From the NCBI RefSeq assembly GCF_003482105.1, contig NZ_QULM01000006.1, forward strand, positions 1 through 64,000: a stretch of DNA of 64,000 nucleotides, written 5' to 3'. Positions within the stretch are counted from its first letter, which is position 1. Each line of letters begins with the position of its first letter. The position numbers and the translations under genes were made by a program. Source of the DNA: Coprococcus sp. OM04-5BH. GTDB lineage: Bacteria; Bacillota; Clostridia; Lachnospirales; Lachnospiraceae. Below, one piece after another: positions 43,486 through 52,075 of this stretch. The notes under the pieces are model-generated. The model saw only the letters and a program-made list of their open reading frames with translations. It was not told the origin of the DNA and did no database searches.

Positions 43486-45375
43486 TCACTTCTCGTCTAT
43501 AAGAAAATACGTGAATTCTCCAGTATATGTTCTCTCAGTGTCCTGCATCTTTTCATGTACATCCATCAAGTACCTGTGCCCATTATCTCCCGGCATGGTG
43601 TCATAATCCGGCTCCCGGTAGTATGATTTGAAATTAATATAGCTTCCGCCAAGTTCCGAATAATCCTGTATTATGATATTAATCGGAATCGGTGTTCCAT
43701 CTGCCATGGCTGCTTTGGTGGCTTCTGCATTCTCATCATATTCGCGGTCTCTCATATAATTCATAGTAAAATATCCTGTAGTTCCCGCAGGCATGTCCAG
43801 GGTATCCTCACCCACATAATCACTTAGCATTTTCACACGCAGATCCCTGCCCGATTTATTCTCGGCATAGAATATTGGTCTGGTATTTCTTTCTGCGCCA
43901 ATAAAGGTTATCCTGACATCGTCATTGTCAACCAGGACCTGCTCTCTGTCATCAGTCACGGTACGCTTGTAGGTCTTATCTGTACCATTTCCATAGAAGT
44001 CAAAATCCTCCAGCACATAATCCACCACATCCAGATCTGCCCCATTATCTCCTTCTATATAAACTATGGCTTCTGTTTTTGCCCACTCTATAGGATCCCT
44101 TCCCACATTTATTTCTGTAGGAATTCCATGGTTGTTCATATAGTTCACTGCTTTCTGCTCCGGATTGATCAGCCATGTCACAGCCACCTCTCTGTCATAG
44201 TCAAAGGCTTCATTATTGCCTGTCATAAACCTGATATCGAGATACACATTCTCGTCTGTCTTGTTCTCTACCTGATATTCGACTATGCAGTCATTTGCAC
44301 TCCAGTAGCTTTCATCCAATGTCTGATTGTTCAGATTACGGCATTCGTCCGGAATGTAACCCTTGTCATATATCTTCGTGATAGTCACATTCAGGTACTC
44401 GTCATCTACCACCTGAATGTTCACTTCCTTATATCCTCCGTCTTTCGATGTGTCTGTATCATTCTTATGGGTCAGAGCTACCACTCCTGCTGCTCCACCA
44501 GCCACCACAGCTGCTGTAACTATCCCTGCAGTGACCTTGGCCTTGGTTGTGGCAAATAATACCTTTGCACCGGTTCCGGCTGCAGCTGATGCCCCGGTTC
44601 CGGCTGCTGAGGTCACGCCCGCTGACGTTGCAGTGGCTGATGTGCCTGCCACTGCTGATGCTACTGAGCCGGTCGCTGTAACTGCTCCCGCCGTTGCTCC
44701 GGTTCCCATGACTGCCGCAAATATCTTTGTTAAAACGTTCGGTACCACCAGATTCTGGGTCTCCGCATAGAACACAGCAGTAAGCAATGTGATGCCGCCT
44801 GACGAGTACAGCTTCTGGCCTGACAGATTCTCATATGCCTGAACCCCCTTCTTTATCCTGCCTCTGGCAGTACTTAATCTATAGGTCACTGTTCCTTCCG
44901 GACATTGCATGCATTCTGCGATCTCTGATATGCTCATGCCGTCAAAGTAATACAATATTATAGTCTGATACTGTACTGCTGAGAGCTCTTCCTGCATGAT
45001 ATTTAAAAGCTGCTTTCTCTTTTCTTCATTTATCACATAGCTCTCTGGAAGAAAATTATCATTGTTCTCCACAAGCTCTGTACCGGTCAGCTCATCAGGA
45101 AGCTGCTCAGGCTGTCTCTTTCTTAAGAAATCCCTGCACCGGTTTACTGCTATCTGGTTAAGCCATGCTACGAGCCTGTCAGGGTTCTGCAGCTGTCCCA
45201 GCCTCGTAAGTGCTGTTATATATGTATCCTGCATAACATCATAAACATTCTGTTCATTCTTCAGAAAGCTCATGCAGGTATAATATATCTGTCTGTATGT
45301 GTTCTGGTAAATAATCTCAAATGCCTGGGTGTCTCCCTCCAGCACTCTTCTCACTAATTCTGTTATCTTATCCAT
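43486..45375 (-). CDS. ECF-type sigma factor fused to a membrane helix and extracytoplasmic domain
   Basis: 629 aa from MDKITELVRRVLEGD; GGAGAG precedes this ATG and the 11-residue upstream extension lacks features. Region 2 (~5-85, with VYDVMQDTYITALTRL) and region 4 (~120-178, with DGMSISEIAECMQCPEGTVTYRLSTARGRIKKG) form a normal ECF sigma factor. Then come a Gly/Ala/Thr/Ser low-complexity linker (~224-275), one membrane helix (~281-302, GIVTAAVVAGGAAGVVAL), and about 327 residues outside the membrane that I cannot assign. Expected to be a membrane-held sigma factor responding to an external or envelope signal. No separate anti-sigma gene is adjacent. Confidence 0.85.
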   Translation of the reverse strand: MDKITELVRRVLEGDTQAFEIIYQNTYRQIYYTCMSFLKNEQNVYDVMQDTYITALTRLGQLQNPDRLVAWLNQIAVNRCRDFLRKRQPEQLPDELTGTELVENNDNFLPESYVINEEKRKQLLNIMQEELSAVQYQTIILYYFDGMSISEIAECMQCPEGTVTYRLSTARGRIKKGVQAYENLSGQKLYSSGGITLLTAVFYAETQNLVVPNVLTKIFAAVMGTGATAGAVTATGSVASAVAGTSATATSAGVTSAAGTGASAAAGTGAKVLFATTKAKVTAGIVTAAVVAGGAAGVVALTHKNDTDTSKDGGYKEVNIQVVDDEYLNVTITKIYDKGYIPDECRNLNNQTLDESYWSANDCIVEYQVENKTDENVYLDIRFMTGNNEAFDYDREVAVTWLINPEQKAVNYMNNHGIPTEINVGRDPIEWAKTEAIVYIEGDNGADLDVVDYVLEDFDFYGNGTDKTYKRTVTDDREQVLVDNDDVRITFIGAERNTRPIFYAENKSGRDLRVKMLSDYVGEDTLDMPAGTTGYFTMNYMRDREYDENAEATKAAMADGTPIPINIIIQDYSELGGSYINFKSYYREPDYDTMPGDNGHRYLMDVHEKMQDTERTYTGEFTYFLIDEK

Positions 45376-45552
45376 GTTTCTCTCCGTTCTTATGTGATAT
45401 ATTTGCAAAATGTCTTAAATGCAGTTCTCTCACGTCTTATTCGTAAATAATCTCCGAATTACATTTTACATATATATAGACGAAAGGGGAAGCAGTTTTA
45501 TTGGGGTTTATGTTTAATTACATATTTTCCGAAAATTTTATAATTTAACAGG

Positions 45553-45581
45553 TTGACCTTTTTCCTTTACGGGATTACTCT
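45553..45581 (+). promoter_or_regulatory. candidate promoter of the mgtE leader
   Basis: -35 TTGACC (45553-45558), 17-nt spacer, -10 TACTCT (45576-45581). The -10 is weak. Start would be near 45588, giving a 255-nt leader before mgtE. The stretch 45376-45552 toward the sigma gene shows nothing else recognisable. Confidence 0.45.
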
Positions 45582-45628
45582 AAAATTGCTTTAAAAGAAA
45601 TATACAGAAATTTACGGAGGTGATATAC

Positions 45629-45736
45629 ATGGACAGTTGCGATAGTAATGGCAGTTACAGTTACAACAGACTTGTTCTCTGCGGCAATGCAGATAAACTA
45701 AACATGACAGTGCAACTCGTCGTATGTATACGCTGA
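45629..45736 (+). CDS. 35-codon leader ORF upstream of mgtE
   Basis: ATG at 45629 preceded by GGAGGTGAT with 8-nt spacing, a nearly perfect ribosome binding site, better than that of most genes here. The product is 35 aa, begins MDSCDSNGSYSYNRL, and has three Cys (4, 18, 33) and a hydrophobic C-terminal LNMTVQLVVCIR. It ends 107 nt before mgtE. Not Pro-rich as in MgtL of Salmonella. May be a leader peptide whose translation affects downstream RNA folding, or a small protein; too short for homology judgement. Confidence 0.5.
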   Translation: MDSCDSNGSYSYNRLVLCGNADKLNMTVQLVVCIR

Positions 45737-45750
45737 TTTGCATTTGTTTT

Positions 45751-45842
45751 TGTGTTGTCTTTTATTGCTGCCGGGGGTGAGCAATAAAACACATTATATC
45801 GGCTTTCATTGATAGTCGACATCCAAAAAGGAGGGCAACACA
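45751..45842 (+). promoter_or_regulatory. mgtE leader with mutually exclusive RNA pairings
   Basis: Structure A: TTTTATTGCT (45760-45769) pairs perfectly with AGCAATAAAA (45780-45789) around loop GCCGGGGGTG. Structure B: TGTGTTGTCTTTT (45751-45763) can pair over 13 positions (four G-U) with GGAGGGCAACACA (45830-45842), which contains the mgtE ribosome binding site and abuts its ATG. The two share 45760-45763. A would leave the site free, B would hide it. No M-box riboswitch was recognised. Confidence 0.5.
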
Positions 45843-47249
45843 ATGACAAAAATGCTTAAAAAGATTTTGAATGAAAATAATTTCTTAAATGAAATTCTCA
45901 CTATTCTCCGTTCAGGAGCAGATTCCAAGACACTTAACGACAGACTTTCCGATTACCATGACAATGATATTGCGGAAGCATTTGAACAATTAAATGAAAA
46001 TGAGCGCAAGGCACTGTATCCGGTGCTTGGTGCGGAGCGTATATCCGAGATCTTCAGCTACATTGAGGATCCTGACGAGTATCTCCGGGAGCTGGGAATT
46101 GATGGTGCTGCCCAGGTTCTTTCACTGATGGACTCTGACGACGCTGTTGACGCCATGGACGATCTGGATTTATCCACGAGGAAACGTCTTGTGGACCTGA
46201 TGGACGACAATTCAAGCCATGATGTAAAGCTGATCATGTCCTACAGCAATGACGAGATCGGCAGTCTCATGACCACCAACTACATCGTCATCAAGAACAC
46301 CTTAAATGTAAGACAGGCTATGCAGGAGCTCATCTCCCAGGCAGGTGAAAATGACAACATTTCCACAGTTTATGTGACAAATAAGCACGACAAATTCTTC
46401 GGTGCCATTGATCTGAAGGATCTGATCATTGCCAGGGCTGATACCCCTCTTTCAGATATAATAATGCTGTCATATCCTTATGTATCTGACCATGCAAAGA
46501 TTGACGAGTGCATTGAGCGACTCAAGGATTATGCGGAGGACTCTATTCCGGTTATTGACGGTTCAAAGAGGCTTATCGGTGTCATAACTGCCGAGGATCT
46601 CATGGAGGCTTCTGATGAAGAACTGAGCGAGGATTACGCAAAGCTTGGTGGTCTCTCCGAGCAGGAAGATCTGGAAGAATCTACATTTGTCAGTGTAAAG
46701 AAGAGACTTCCATGGCTCATAATACTTCTGTTTCTGGGAATAGGCGTATCCTCTATCGTAGGAATATTTGAAACTGTGGTGGCAATCCTTCCTATAGTTA
46801 TATGTTTCCAGTCCCTTATTCTTGATATGGCGGGAAATGTAGGCACCCAGTCTCTGGCGGTCACCATAAGAGTGCTGGCAGATGATCAGGTTTCTGGTGC
46901 CGATAAGCTTCGTCTTGTAACCAAGGAAATACGTATCGGCTTCTTTAACGGCCTGTTCTTAGGTATCATGGCATTTATGTTTATCGGTGGATACATCTGC
47001 ATCTTCAAGCAAAATCCTGTCCACTACGCCTTCCTCATATCAGGCTGCGTCGGGCTGTCCCTGATGGTTGCCATGGTGATATCAAGCCTTGTGGGAACTC
47101 TTATCCCTATCTTCTTTAACAAGATCAAGATCGACCCGGCAGTGGCTTCAGGTCCCCTTATCACCACCGTAAATGACCTTGTGGCAGTCATCTCCTACTA
47201 TGGTCTTGTATGGATATTGCTTATTAATGTGCTTAATATGGGTGGATGA
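45843..47249 (+). CDS. mgtE: magnesium transporter MgtE
   Basis: 468 aa. Cytoplasmic N domain (~1-125, superhelical, with DDNDIAEAFEQL-type repeats), a pair of CBS domains (~130-250) with acidic Mg-sensing residues, a plug helix, then five membrane helices (~285-468) including LDMAGNVGTQSLA, the pore signature, and KIDPAVASGPLITTVNDL. Homodimeric Mg2+ channel gated by cytoplasmic Mg2+. Monocistronic apart from its leader ORF. Ribosome binding site AGGAGGG. Confidence 0.95.
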   Translation: MTKMLKKILNENNFLNEILTILRSGADSKTLNDRLSDYHDNDIAEAFEQLNENERKALYPVLGAERISEIFSYIEDPDEYLRELGIDGAAQVLSLMDSDDAVDAMDDLDLSTRKRLVDLMDDNSSHDVKLIMSYSNDEIGSLMTTNYIVIKNTLNVRQAMQELISQAGENDNISTVYVTNKHDKFFGAIDLKDLIIARADTPLSDIIMLSYPYVSDHAKIDECIERLKDYAEDSIPVIDGSKRLIGVITAEDLMEASDEELSEDYAKLGGLSEQEDLEESTFVSVKKRLPWLIILLFLGIGVSSIVGIFETVVAILPIVICFQSLILDMAGNVGTQSLAVTIRVLADDQVSGADKLRLVTKEIRIGFFNGLFLGIMAFMFIGGYICIFKQNPVHYAFLISGCVGLSLMVAMVISSLVGTLIPIFFNKIKIDPAVASGPLITTVNDLVAVISYYGLVWILLINVLNMGG

Positions 47250-47328
47250 AATATAAAAGGACTAATTATTTTTACTCTTCTTTACTGTTTTATCAAGAGT
47301 TTTGCACATAACTCCTTGCCATAACATC

Positions 47329-47355
47329 AAAAACCCCAGGACATAAGTCCTGGGG
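47329..47355 (-). terminator. Rho-independent terminator of rplM-rpsI
   Basis: CCCCAGGAC / GTCCTGGGG, 9 perfect bp with loop TTAT, followed on the minus strand by TTTTTG. Lies between convergent mgtE and rpsI; the plus side has no T-run. Confidence 0.85.
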
Positions 47356-47403
47356 TATAATATACTTCGAATCGTTCTGCGACGTTCCAAATTGTATAAA
47401 TAA

Positions 47404-47802
47404 TTATCTCTTTGAGAACTGTGGAGCACGACGAGCTGCCTTTAAGCCGTACTTCTTTCTTTCCTTCATTCTTGGATCTCTTGTGAGGTAACCAGCCTTC
47501 TTTAAAGTTGGTCTGTACTCATCTGAATCAGCCTGAAGTAATGCTCTTGAAATACCGTGTCTGATTGCACCAGCCTGACCTGTGAATCCGCCACCCTTTA
47601 CATTAACTAATACATCGAACTTGCCGTCTGTGCCTGTAGCAACAAGTGGCTGTCTAACGATAACCTTTAATGTATCAAGACCGAAATACTCGTCCATATC
47701 CTTCTTGTTGATTGTGATCTTACCAGTACCAGGAGTGATATATACTCTGGCAATGCTGCTTTTTCTTCTTCCTGTTCCGTAGAACTTAGTTGTCTTAGCC
47801 AT
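47404..47802 (-). CDS. rpsI: 30S ribosomal protein S9
   Basis: 132 aa. [18 protein letters not shown] near the N terminus, [19 protein letters not shown], and the conserved C terminus [24 protein letters not shown] whose last residues reach the P site. Follows rplM by 17 nt. Confidence 0.99.
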   Translation of the reverse strand: MAKTTKFYGTGRRKSSIARVYITPGTGKITINKKDMDEYFGLDTLKVIVRQPLVATGTDGKFDVLVNVKGGGFTGQAGAIRHGISRALLQADSDEYRPTLKKAGYLTRDPRMKERKKYGLKAARRAPQFSKR

Positions 47803-47819
47803 TTACGTTATCCTCCTTC

Positions 47820-48254
47820 TTAGTACTTAATCTCTAAAACTTCTGGCTTCTGAGCCTGATGATTGTGCTCTGGACCTGCATATATGTGAAGCTTTGTGAT
47901 CATGCTTCTTCCAAGTGGTCCCTTTGGAAGCATTCCCTTAACTGCTAAACGAATAACATCCTCTGGCTTCTTAGCCATCTTCTCTTTTAAAGTTGTCTCT
48001 TTCATTCCACCAACATAATCTGAGTGGTTGTAGTAGATCTTCTGATCCATCTTCTTACCTGTAACCTTGATCTTGTCAGCGTTTACAACTATTACATAGT
48101 CACCTGTATCAATGTGAGGTGTAAATGTTGGTTTGTTCTTTCCTCTTAAAATGCTTGCTATCTCTGAAGATAAACGTCCTAAAGTATGTCCTGTAGCGTC
48201 AACTACATACCACTTTCTCTCTATTGTTGATGGGCTTGCCATAAAGCTCTTCAT
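47820..48254 (-). CDS. rplM: 50S ribosomal protein L13
   Basis: 144 aa from [22 protein letters not shown] after AGGAGGTACC; the upstream in-frame ATG lacks a site. Conserved [23 protein letters not shown] and [10 protein letters not shown] are present. Own consensus promoter upstream, then rpsI. Confidence 0.99.
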   Translation of the reverse strand: MKSFMASPSTIERKWYVVDATGHTLGRLSSEIASILRGKNKPTFTPHIDTGDYVIVVNADKIKVTGKKMDQKIYYNHSDYVGGMKETTLKEKMAKKPEDVIRLAVKGMLPKGPLGRSMITKLHIYAGPEHNHQAQKPEVLEIKY

Positions 48255-48362
48255 CGTGGTACCTCCTAATTTATTCATATTGTTTTATATGATATATATA
48301 ATGATATGTCGCTTACCGGGGCATTGGTTCGCAACATACTTATAATCTTCACACATTCATAC
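48255..48362 (-). promoter_or_regulatory. rplM 5' leader, possible L13-type autoregulatory RNA
   Basis: About 100 nt between predicted start and rplM. On the minus strand GTTGC...GCGAC (near 48309-48336) can form a hairpin enclosing CCAATGCCCCGG. Firmicutes often carry an L13 leader RNA here; I cannot confirm the match without a covariance model. Confidence 0.3.
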
Positions 48363-48391
48363 ATTATATTATACTCGTCCAGGTGTGTCAA
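48363..48391 (-). promoter_or_regulatory. consensus promoter of rplM-rpsI
   Basis: Minus strand: -35 TTGACA (48391-48386), 17-nt spacer, -10 TATAAT (48368-48363). A second overlapping TATAAT lies 5 bp upstream. Confidence 0.85.
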
Positions 48392-48496
48392 CGAATTTTT
48401 TATGTGGGTTTTACACAAATTTTCCAGGTTTTTATCAGCGGATTTTTATAATCTTTCCACAATTTTCCAAAACATCTGCAAATCTATCCACATCAT

Positions 48497-49234
48497 CTAC
48501 AGATATCTGATCTCCACAAGGGTCAGTCCCCTTGCCTCCGCCTTAGGCCCTGCAGCATTTCTGTCGCAGGCATTAAGTATTTCTTCCATACGCTCCGGTT
48601 CCCATACACCAAGGCCGATCTTCATCAGTGTTCCCACTATTATCCTTACCATATTATATAAGAAGCCATTTCCGCTGACTCTTATGGAGATCATTTCCCC
48701 ATGCTTCTCAACGGAGATGTCTGTTATTGTCCTTACAGTGCTCTCAACCTGGGAGCCCGATGAGCAGAAGCTCTTGAAATCATGCTCTCCCACCAGATAA
48801 GCTGCCGCCATCTGCATTTTCTCCACATCAAGAGGATAATATACAAATGCCGAGTACAGCCTTTCTGTAGGCAATGCAAACTTCCTGTTAAGTATCTTGT
48901 ATTCGTAGGTCTTTATAGTGTCGCAAAATCTCGGATGGAAATCATCCGCAACCTGGCAGGATTCCTGTATCCTTATATCCTCCGGCAGCCTCTGATTAAG
49001 GGCAAATGAGAATTTGTCCCCTGGGATCTTTGATTCCGTATCAAACACAGCCACATTACCAAGGGCATGTACCCCTGAGTCTGTACGGCTTGCACCAATC
49101 ACCCTTATATCCTCCTTCAAAAGCCCGGAAAGGGTCTTATTTAAGACTTCCTCCACTGTTATTCCGTTTATCTGTGTCTGCCACCCACAATAATTTGTCC
49201 CATCGTAGGCAACTATCAATTTAATCCGCTTCAT
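48497..49234 (-). CDS. truA: tRNA pseudouridine synthase A
   Basis: 245 aa. Makes pseudouridine at tRNA positions 38-40. Seen: VAYDGTNYCGWQTQ, the catalytic-Asp motif GASRTDSGVHALGNVAVF, NGFLYNMVRIIVGTL. Located after ecfT as in most Firmicutes. Confidence 0.97.
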   Translation of the reverse strand: MKRIKLIVAYDGTNYCGWQTQINGITVEEVLNKTLSGLLKEDIRVIGASRTDSGVHALGNVAVFDTESKIPGDKFSFALNQRLPEDIRIQESCQVADDFHPRFCDTIKTYEYKILNRKFALPTERLYSAFVYYPLDVEKMQMAAAYLVGEHDFKSFCSSGSQVESTVRTITDISVEKHGEMISIRVSGNGFLYNMVRIIVGTLMKIGLGVWEPERMEEILNACDRNAAGPKAEARGLTLVEIRYL

Positions 49235-49275
49235 TCTTATCCCTTTTCACATAATGATATTCGCTTGTCAATTTC

Positions 49276-50079
49276 CTACATAAAAACTGTCCTTCCAAGG
49301 ATAACTCCCACTGCAAATACCGCAAGGCACCCATACGCCACCACATCCCTGTAGGTGTATTCAAGAGGCACCAGCTTAGTTCTGCCCTCGCCGCCCTGAT
49401 AGCATCTGGCGTCCATGGCCTCTGCCAGTTCTGTCGCCCTTCTTATGGACGAGGCAAATAAAGGAACCAGCACCGGCACATATGCTTTTATACGTTTAAA
49501 TACATTTCCCGCCTCGAAATCCGCACCTCTTGAGGTCTGTGCCTTGATGATCTTATCTAACTCCTCCATTAAAATTGGGATAAATCTCAGAGCAATGGAT
49601 ATCATCATAGCCATTTCCGATACAGGCACCCTGAACACCTTTAGGAATGAGAAAATCCTCTCCAGACCGTCCGTGAGCCTTAACGGCATTGTGGTATATG
49701 TCATGATGGAAGAACCTACTATAAGGTAGAATAAACGCATGGTGAGTATCCCTGTGCGATACAGACCGCCGGTAGTCACAGACAGCTTCCACCAGGACCA
49801 CAGCACCTCTCCGTCTCCGTTAAAGAGGCTGACAACAGCCGTCACAATAACAAAGAACCATACAAATTTCAGCCCTCTGAAAATATGTCTTAAAGGCACC
49901 CGGGACATCAGTACATACACCACAAGTCCTACAGTGGCCCATATAACAAGGGGCAGTGTGGTGCAAAAAAATACCAATATGGCATATATAATTGTAATTA
50001 TCAATTTGGTCCTGGGATCCAGCCTATGGACAGGTGAATTCCCCTCATAGTACTGGCCTATGGTCATATCCTTGATCAT
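49276..50079 (-). CDS. ecfT: energy-coupling factor transporter transmembrane protein EcfT
   Basis: 267 aa. The transmembrane coupling subunit of group II ECF vitamin/metal transporters, shared by several substrate (S) components. About five membrane helices; coupling-helix motifs Ala-Arg-Gly-like AQTSRGADFE and FASSIRRATELAEAMDARCY, both typical. Start MIKDMTIGQYYEGNSPVHRLDPRTKL. Follows the fused ATPase gene and precedes truA. No S component is in the window. Confidence 0.95.
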   Translation of the reverse strand: MIKDMTIGQYYEGNSPVHRLDPRTKLIITIIYAILVFFCTTLPLVIWATVGLVVYVLMSRVPLRHIFRGLKFVWFFVIVTAVVSLFNGDGEVLWSWWKLSVTTGGLYRTGILTMRLFYLIVGSSIMTYTTMPLRLTDGLERIFSFLKVFRVPVSEMAMMISIALRFIPILMEELDKIIKAQTSRGADFEAGNVFKRIKAYVPVLVPLFASSIRRATELAEAMDARCYQGGEGRTKLVPLEYTYRDVVAYGCLAVFAVGVILGRTVFM

Positions 50080-50139
50080 ATCAACAGTGTCTCTTTCATA
50101 TATTTTTCCGTTCTTACATGGCTCCGGTCACTTCAGTTC

Positions 50140-51975
50140 TTATAAATGCTCTTTTAGCTTCTCCACAACCCCTGCAATGGTGTTTTCTCTTATATCTATC
50201 TCCGGTTCCAGTTTCTGCTTAAAACTCACCAGCTCCGGCACAGCCAGATGATTTGCCCGGACAAGTTTGTCGTTTCTGAACATTTCTCCGGTATCTCCAT
50301 CGTAGGCTATCTCTCCCTCATTAAGGACTATGGTTCTTGGAGCCATTTCGTATACATCCTTCATGTCATGGGATACAAATATTATTGTGGTTCCTTCTTC
50401 CCTGTTGAGCCTTCTTATAAGGGCAAATAACTCCCTTTTGCTTTCAGGGTCAAGTCCTGCCACCGGCTCATCAAGTATTAAAAGCTCAGGCTTATAAGCA
50501 AGTATTCCCGCAAGAGCAACTCTTTTCTTTTGCCCGCCCGACAGGTCAAATGGTGACATTTCGTACATTTCCTCACCGATAGACACAAGCTTTAAGGCGT
50601 CCCTTGCCAACCCATCAGCTTCCTGTTCGGAAAATCCGAAATTAACAGGTCCATATTTTACATCCTTGAGAACGCTTGCCTCGAACAATTGATATTCCGG
50701 ATACTGAAATACATAACCTATGCCCTTTCTAAGCTGTTTCAGGTCTTTTACCTTAGCTATATCTGTTCCGGCAACGACAAGTTCGCCTGATGTAGGACGC
50801 AACAATCCATTAAACATCTGTATAAGTGTAGTCTTCCCCGATCCGGTATGTCCCGCAATAGCAACTATCTCACCTTTCTTTATCTGAAAGCTTACACCCT
50901 TCACTGCCTGCAGGGTACTGTCCCCATTGTTGTAAATATATCTTACATCCTTTGCCCATATGAGGATATCATCTTTTCTGCTTATATCCTTTTCAGATAT
51001 GGGCTTATCATTTTTCCTATCTATATTCGTTTCAGATATAAGATTATCTTCTTTATCTACATCACTTTCATATGATAAATTCACTATTCTTCCATCATTA
51101 TCTTCTATTTGATTCTTTCTTGAAGAACCGGCTTCTTCACTTGATGATCTTCCGGCTTTCTCCTTTATATATGAGATCAGCTCTTTATCATTCCCTGTGA
51201 ATCCCAGCTCATACTTAATCTTTTCATATAGTGGGGCCTCAAGTCCAAGGGCCTCAAGCTCTTTCACCCGGGTTATGACATGTCCGGTTACCCCTTCAAG
51301 CCGCACCTTTCCTGCTCCCATTACATATATGTAATCTGCAAGAACTGCCTCTTCGATCCTGTGGGTTATCATGATTATGGTAATACCATACTTTTTATTC
51401 AGCTCCAGAACACTATCAAGTATGTTTTTACTGGCTTCGGGATCAAGCATAGACGTTGCTTCGTCAAGCACTATAGTTTCCGGCTTCATGGCACACACTG
51501 AGGTTATTGCAAGCCTCTGTTTCTGTCCTCCGGACAGCCTTGCCACATTCCGGTCTATATATGCCCCCATTCCTGTGATCTTTAAGGTTTCATATATCCT
51601 TGCCCATATTTCCTTGCTGGGAAGTCCCAGATTCTCAAGTCCGAATGCCACATCTTCCTTGACACTGTTTCCTACTATCTGATTGTCGGGATTTTGGAAT
51701 ACCATTCCAAGCTTCCTACGGATATCTATGAGGTTTTTGTCCTCCACCTTCTCATCGGCTATATAGACACTTCCCTCTGTAGCCATCAGCAGTCCATTAA
51801 GGTGTCTTGCAAATGTTGATTTACCCGAACCATTTCTGCCCAATATTGCAACAAATGCCCCCTTCTCCACATGGACATTTACTCCATCACAGGCCCTCTT
51901 CTTCGCCATTATGTTACCTGTCGCGTCGCGTATATTAAATTCATGGGTGAGATCCTCCGTAGATATGTAGGACAT
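50140..51975 (-). CDS. fused energy-coupling factor ATPases EcfA1-EcfA2
   Basis: 611 aa from MSYISTEDLTHEFNIRD after GGAGGTAGCC. Two complete ABC ATPases in one chain. Half 1 (~1-275): Walker A GRNGSGKST (46-54), LSGGQ (148-152), DEATSMLDP. Half 2 (~339-611): Walker A GHTGSGKTT, Q-loop VFQYPEYQLFE, LSGGQ, DEPVAGLDPE. A hydrophilic linker (~276-338) has three loose repeats of the type D-R-K-x-D-x-x-I-S-E. In most Firmicutes these are two adjacent genes (ecfA1/ecfA2, cbiO1/cbiO2). Powers vitamin uptake together with EcfT. Confidence 0.93.
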   Translation of the reverse strand: MSYISTEDLTHEFNIRDATGNIMAKKRACDGVNVHVEKGAFVAILGRNGSGKSTFARHLNGLLMATEGSVYIADEKVEDKNLIDIRRKLGMVFQNPDNQIVGNSVKEDVAFGLENLGLPSKEIWARIYETLKITGMGAYIDRNVARLSGGQKQRLAITSVCAMKPETIVLDEATSMLDPEASKNILDSVLELNKKYGITIIMITHRIEEAVLADYIYVMGAGKVRLEGVTGHVITRVKELEALGLEAPLYEKIKYELGFTGNDKELISYIKEKAGRSSSEEAGSSRKNQIEDNDGRIVNLSYESDVDKEDNLISETNIDRKNDKPISEKDISRKDDILIWAKDVRYIYNNGDSTLQAVKGVSFQIKKGEIVAIAGHTGSGKTTLIQMFNGLLRPTSGELVVAGTDIAKVKDLKQLRKGIGYVFQYPEYQLFEASVLKDVKYGPVNFGFSEQEADGLARDALKLVSIGEEMYEMSPFDLSGGQKKRVALAGILAYKPELLILDEPVAGLDPESKRELFALIRRLNREEGTTIIFVSHDMKDVYEMAPRTIVLNEGEIAYDGDTGEMFRNDKLVRANHLAVPELVSFKQKLEPEIDIRENTIAGVVEKLKEHL

Positions 51976-52009
51976 GGCTACCTCCTTCAACACTAAAAAG
52001 CAATGTTCC

Positions 52010-52062
52010 AGCGATAAAACAAAAGACCACCAGGCACAACCGAATGTACCTGATGGCCTTTT
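52010..52062 (-). terminator. Rho-independent terminator after rplQ
   Basis: Minus strand: AAAAGGCCATCAGG (52062-52049) pairs over 14 positions, including G-T wobbles, with CCTGGTGGTCTTTT (52034-52021), followed by GTTTTATC. It should separate ribosomal-protein transcription from the ECF genes, with some read-through possible because no clear ecf promoter is visible. Confidence 0.8.
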
Positions 52063-52075
52063 ATCTAAGTAGATA

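Noticed and set aside
45588..45842. M-box (ykoK) magnesium riboswitch upstream of mgtE
   Set aside because: I could not find the conserved M-box sequence blocks; the leader instead shows a small ORF and simple competing helices.
48306..48800. 164-codon plus-strand ORF opposite truA
   Set aside because: Covers the rplM promoter and the antisense of truA; no start signals or family features.
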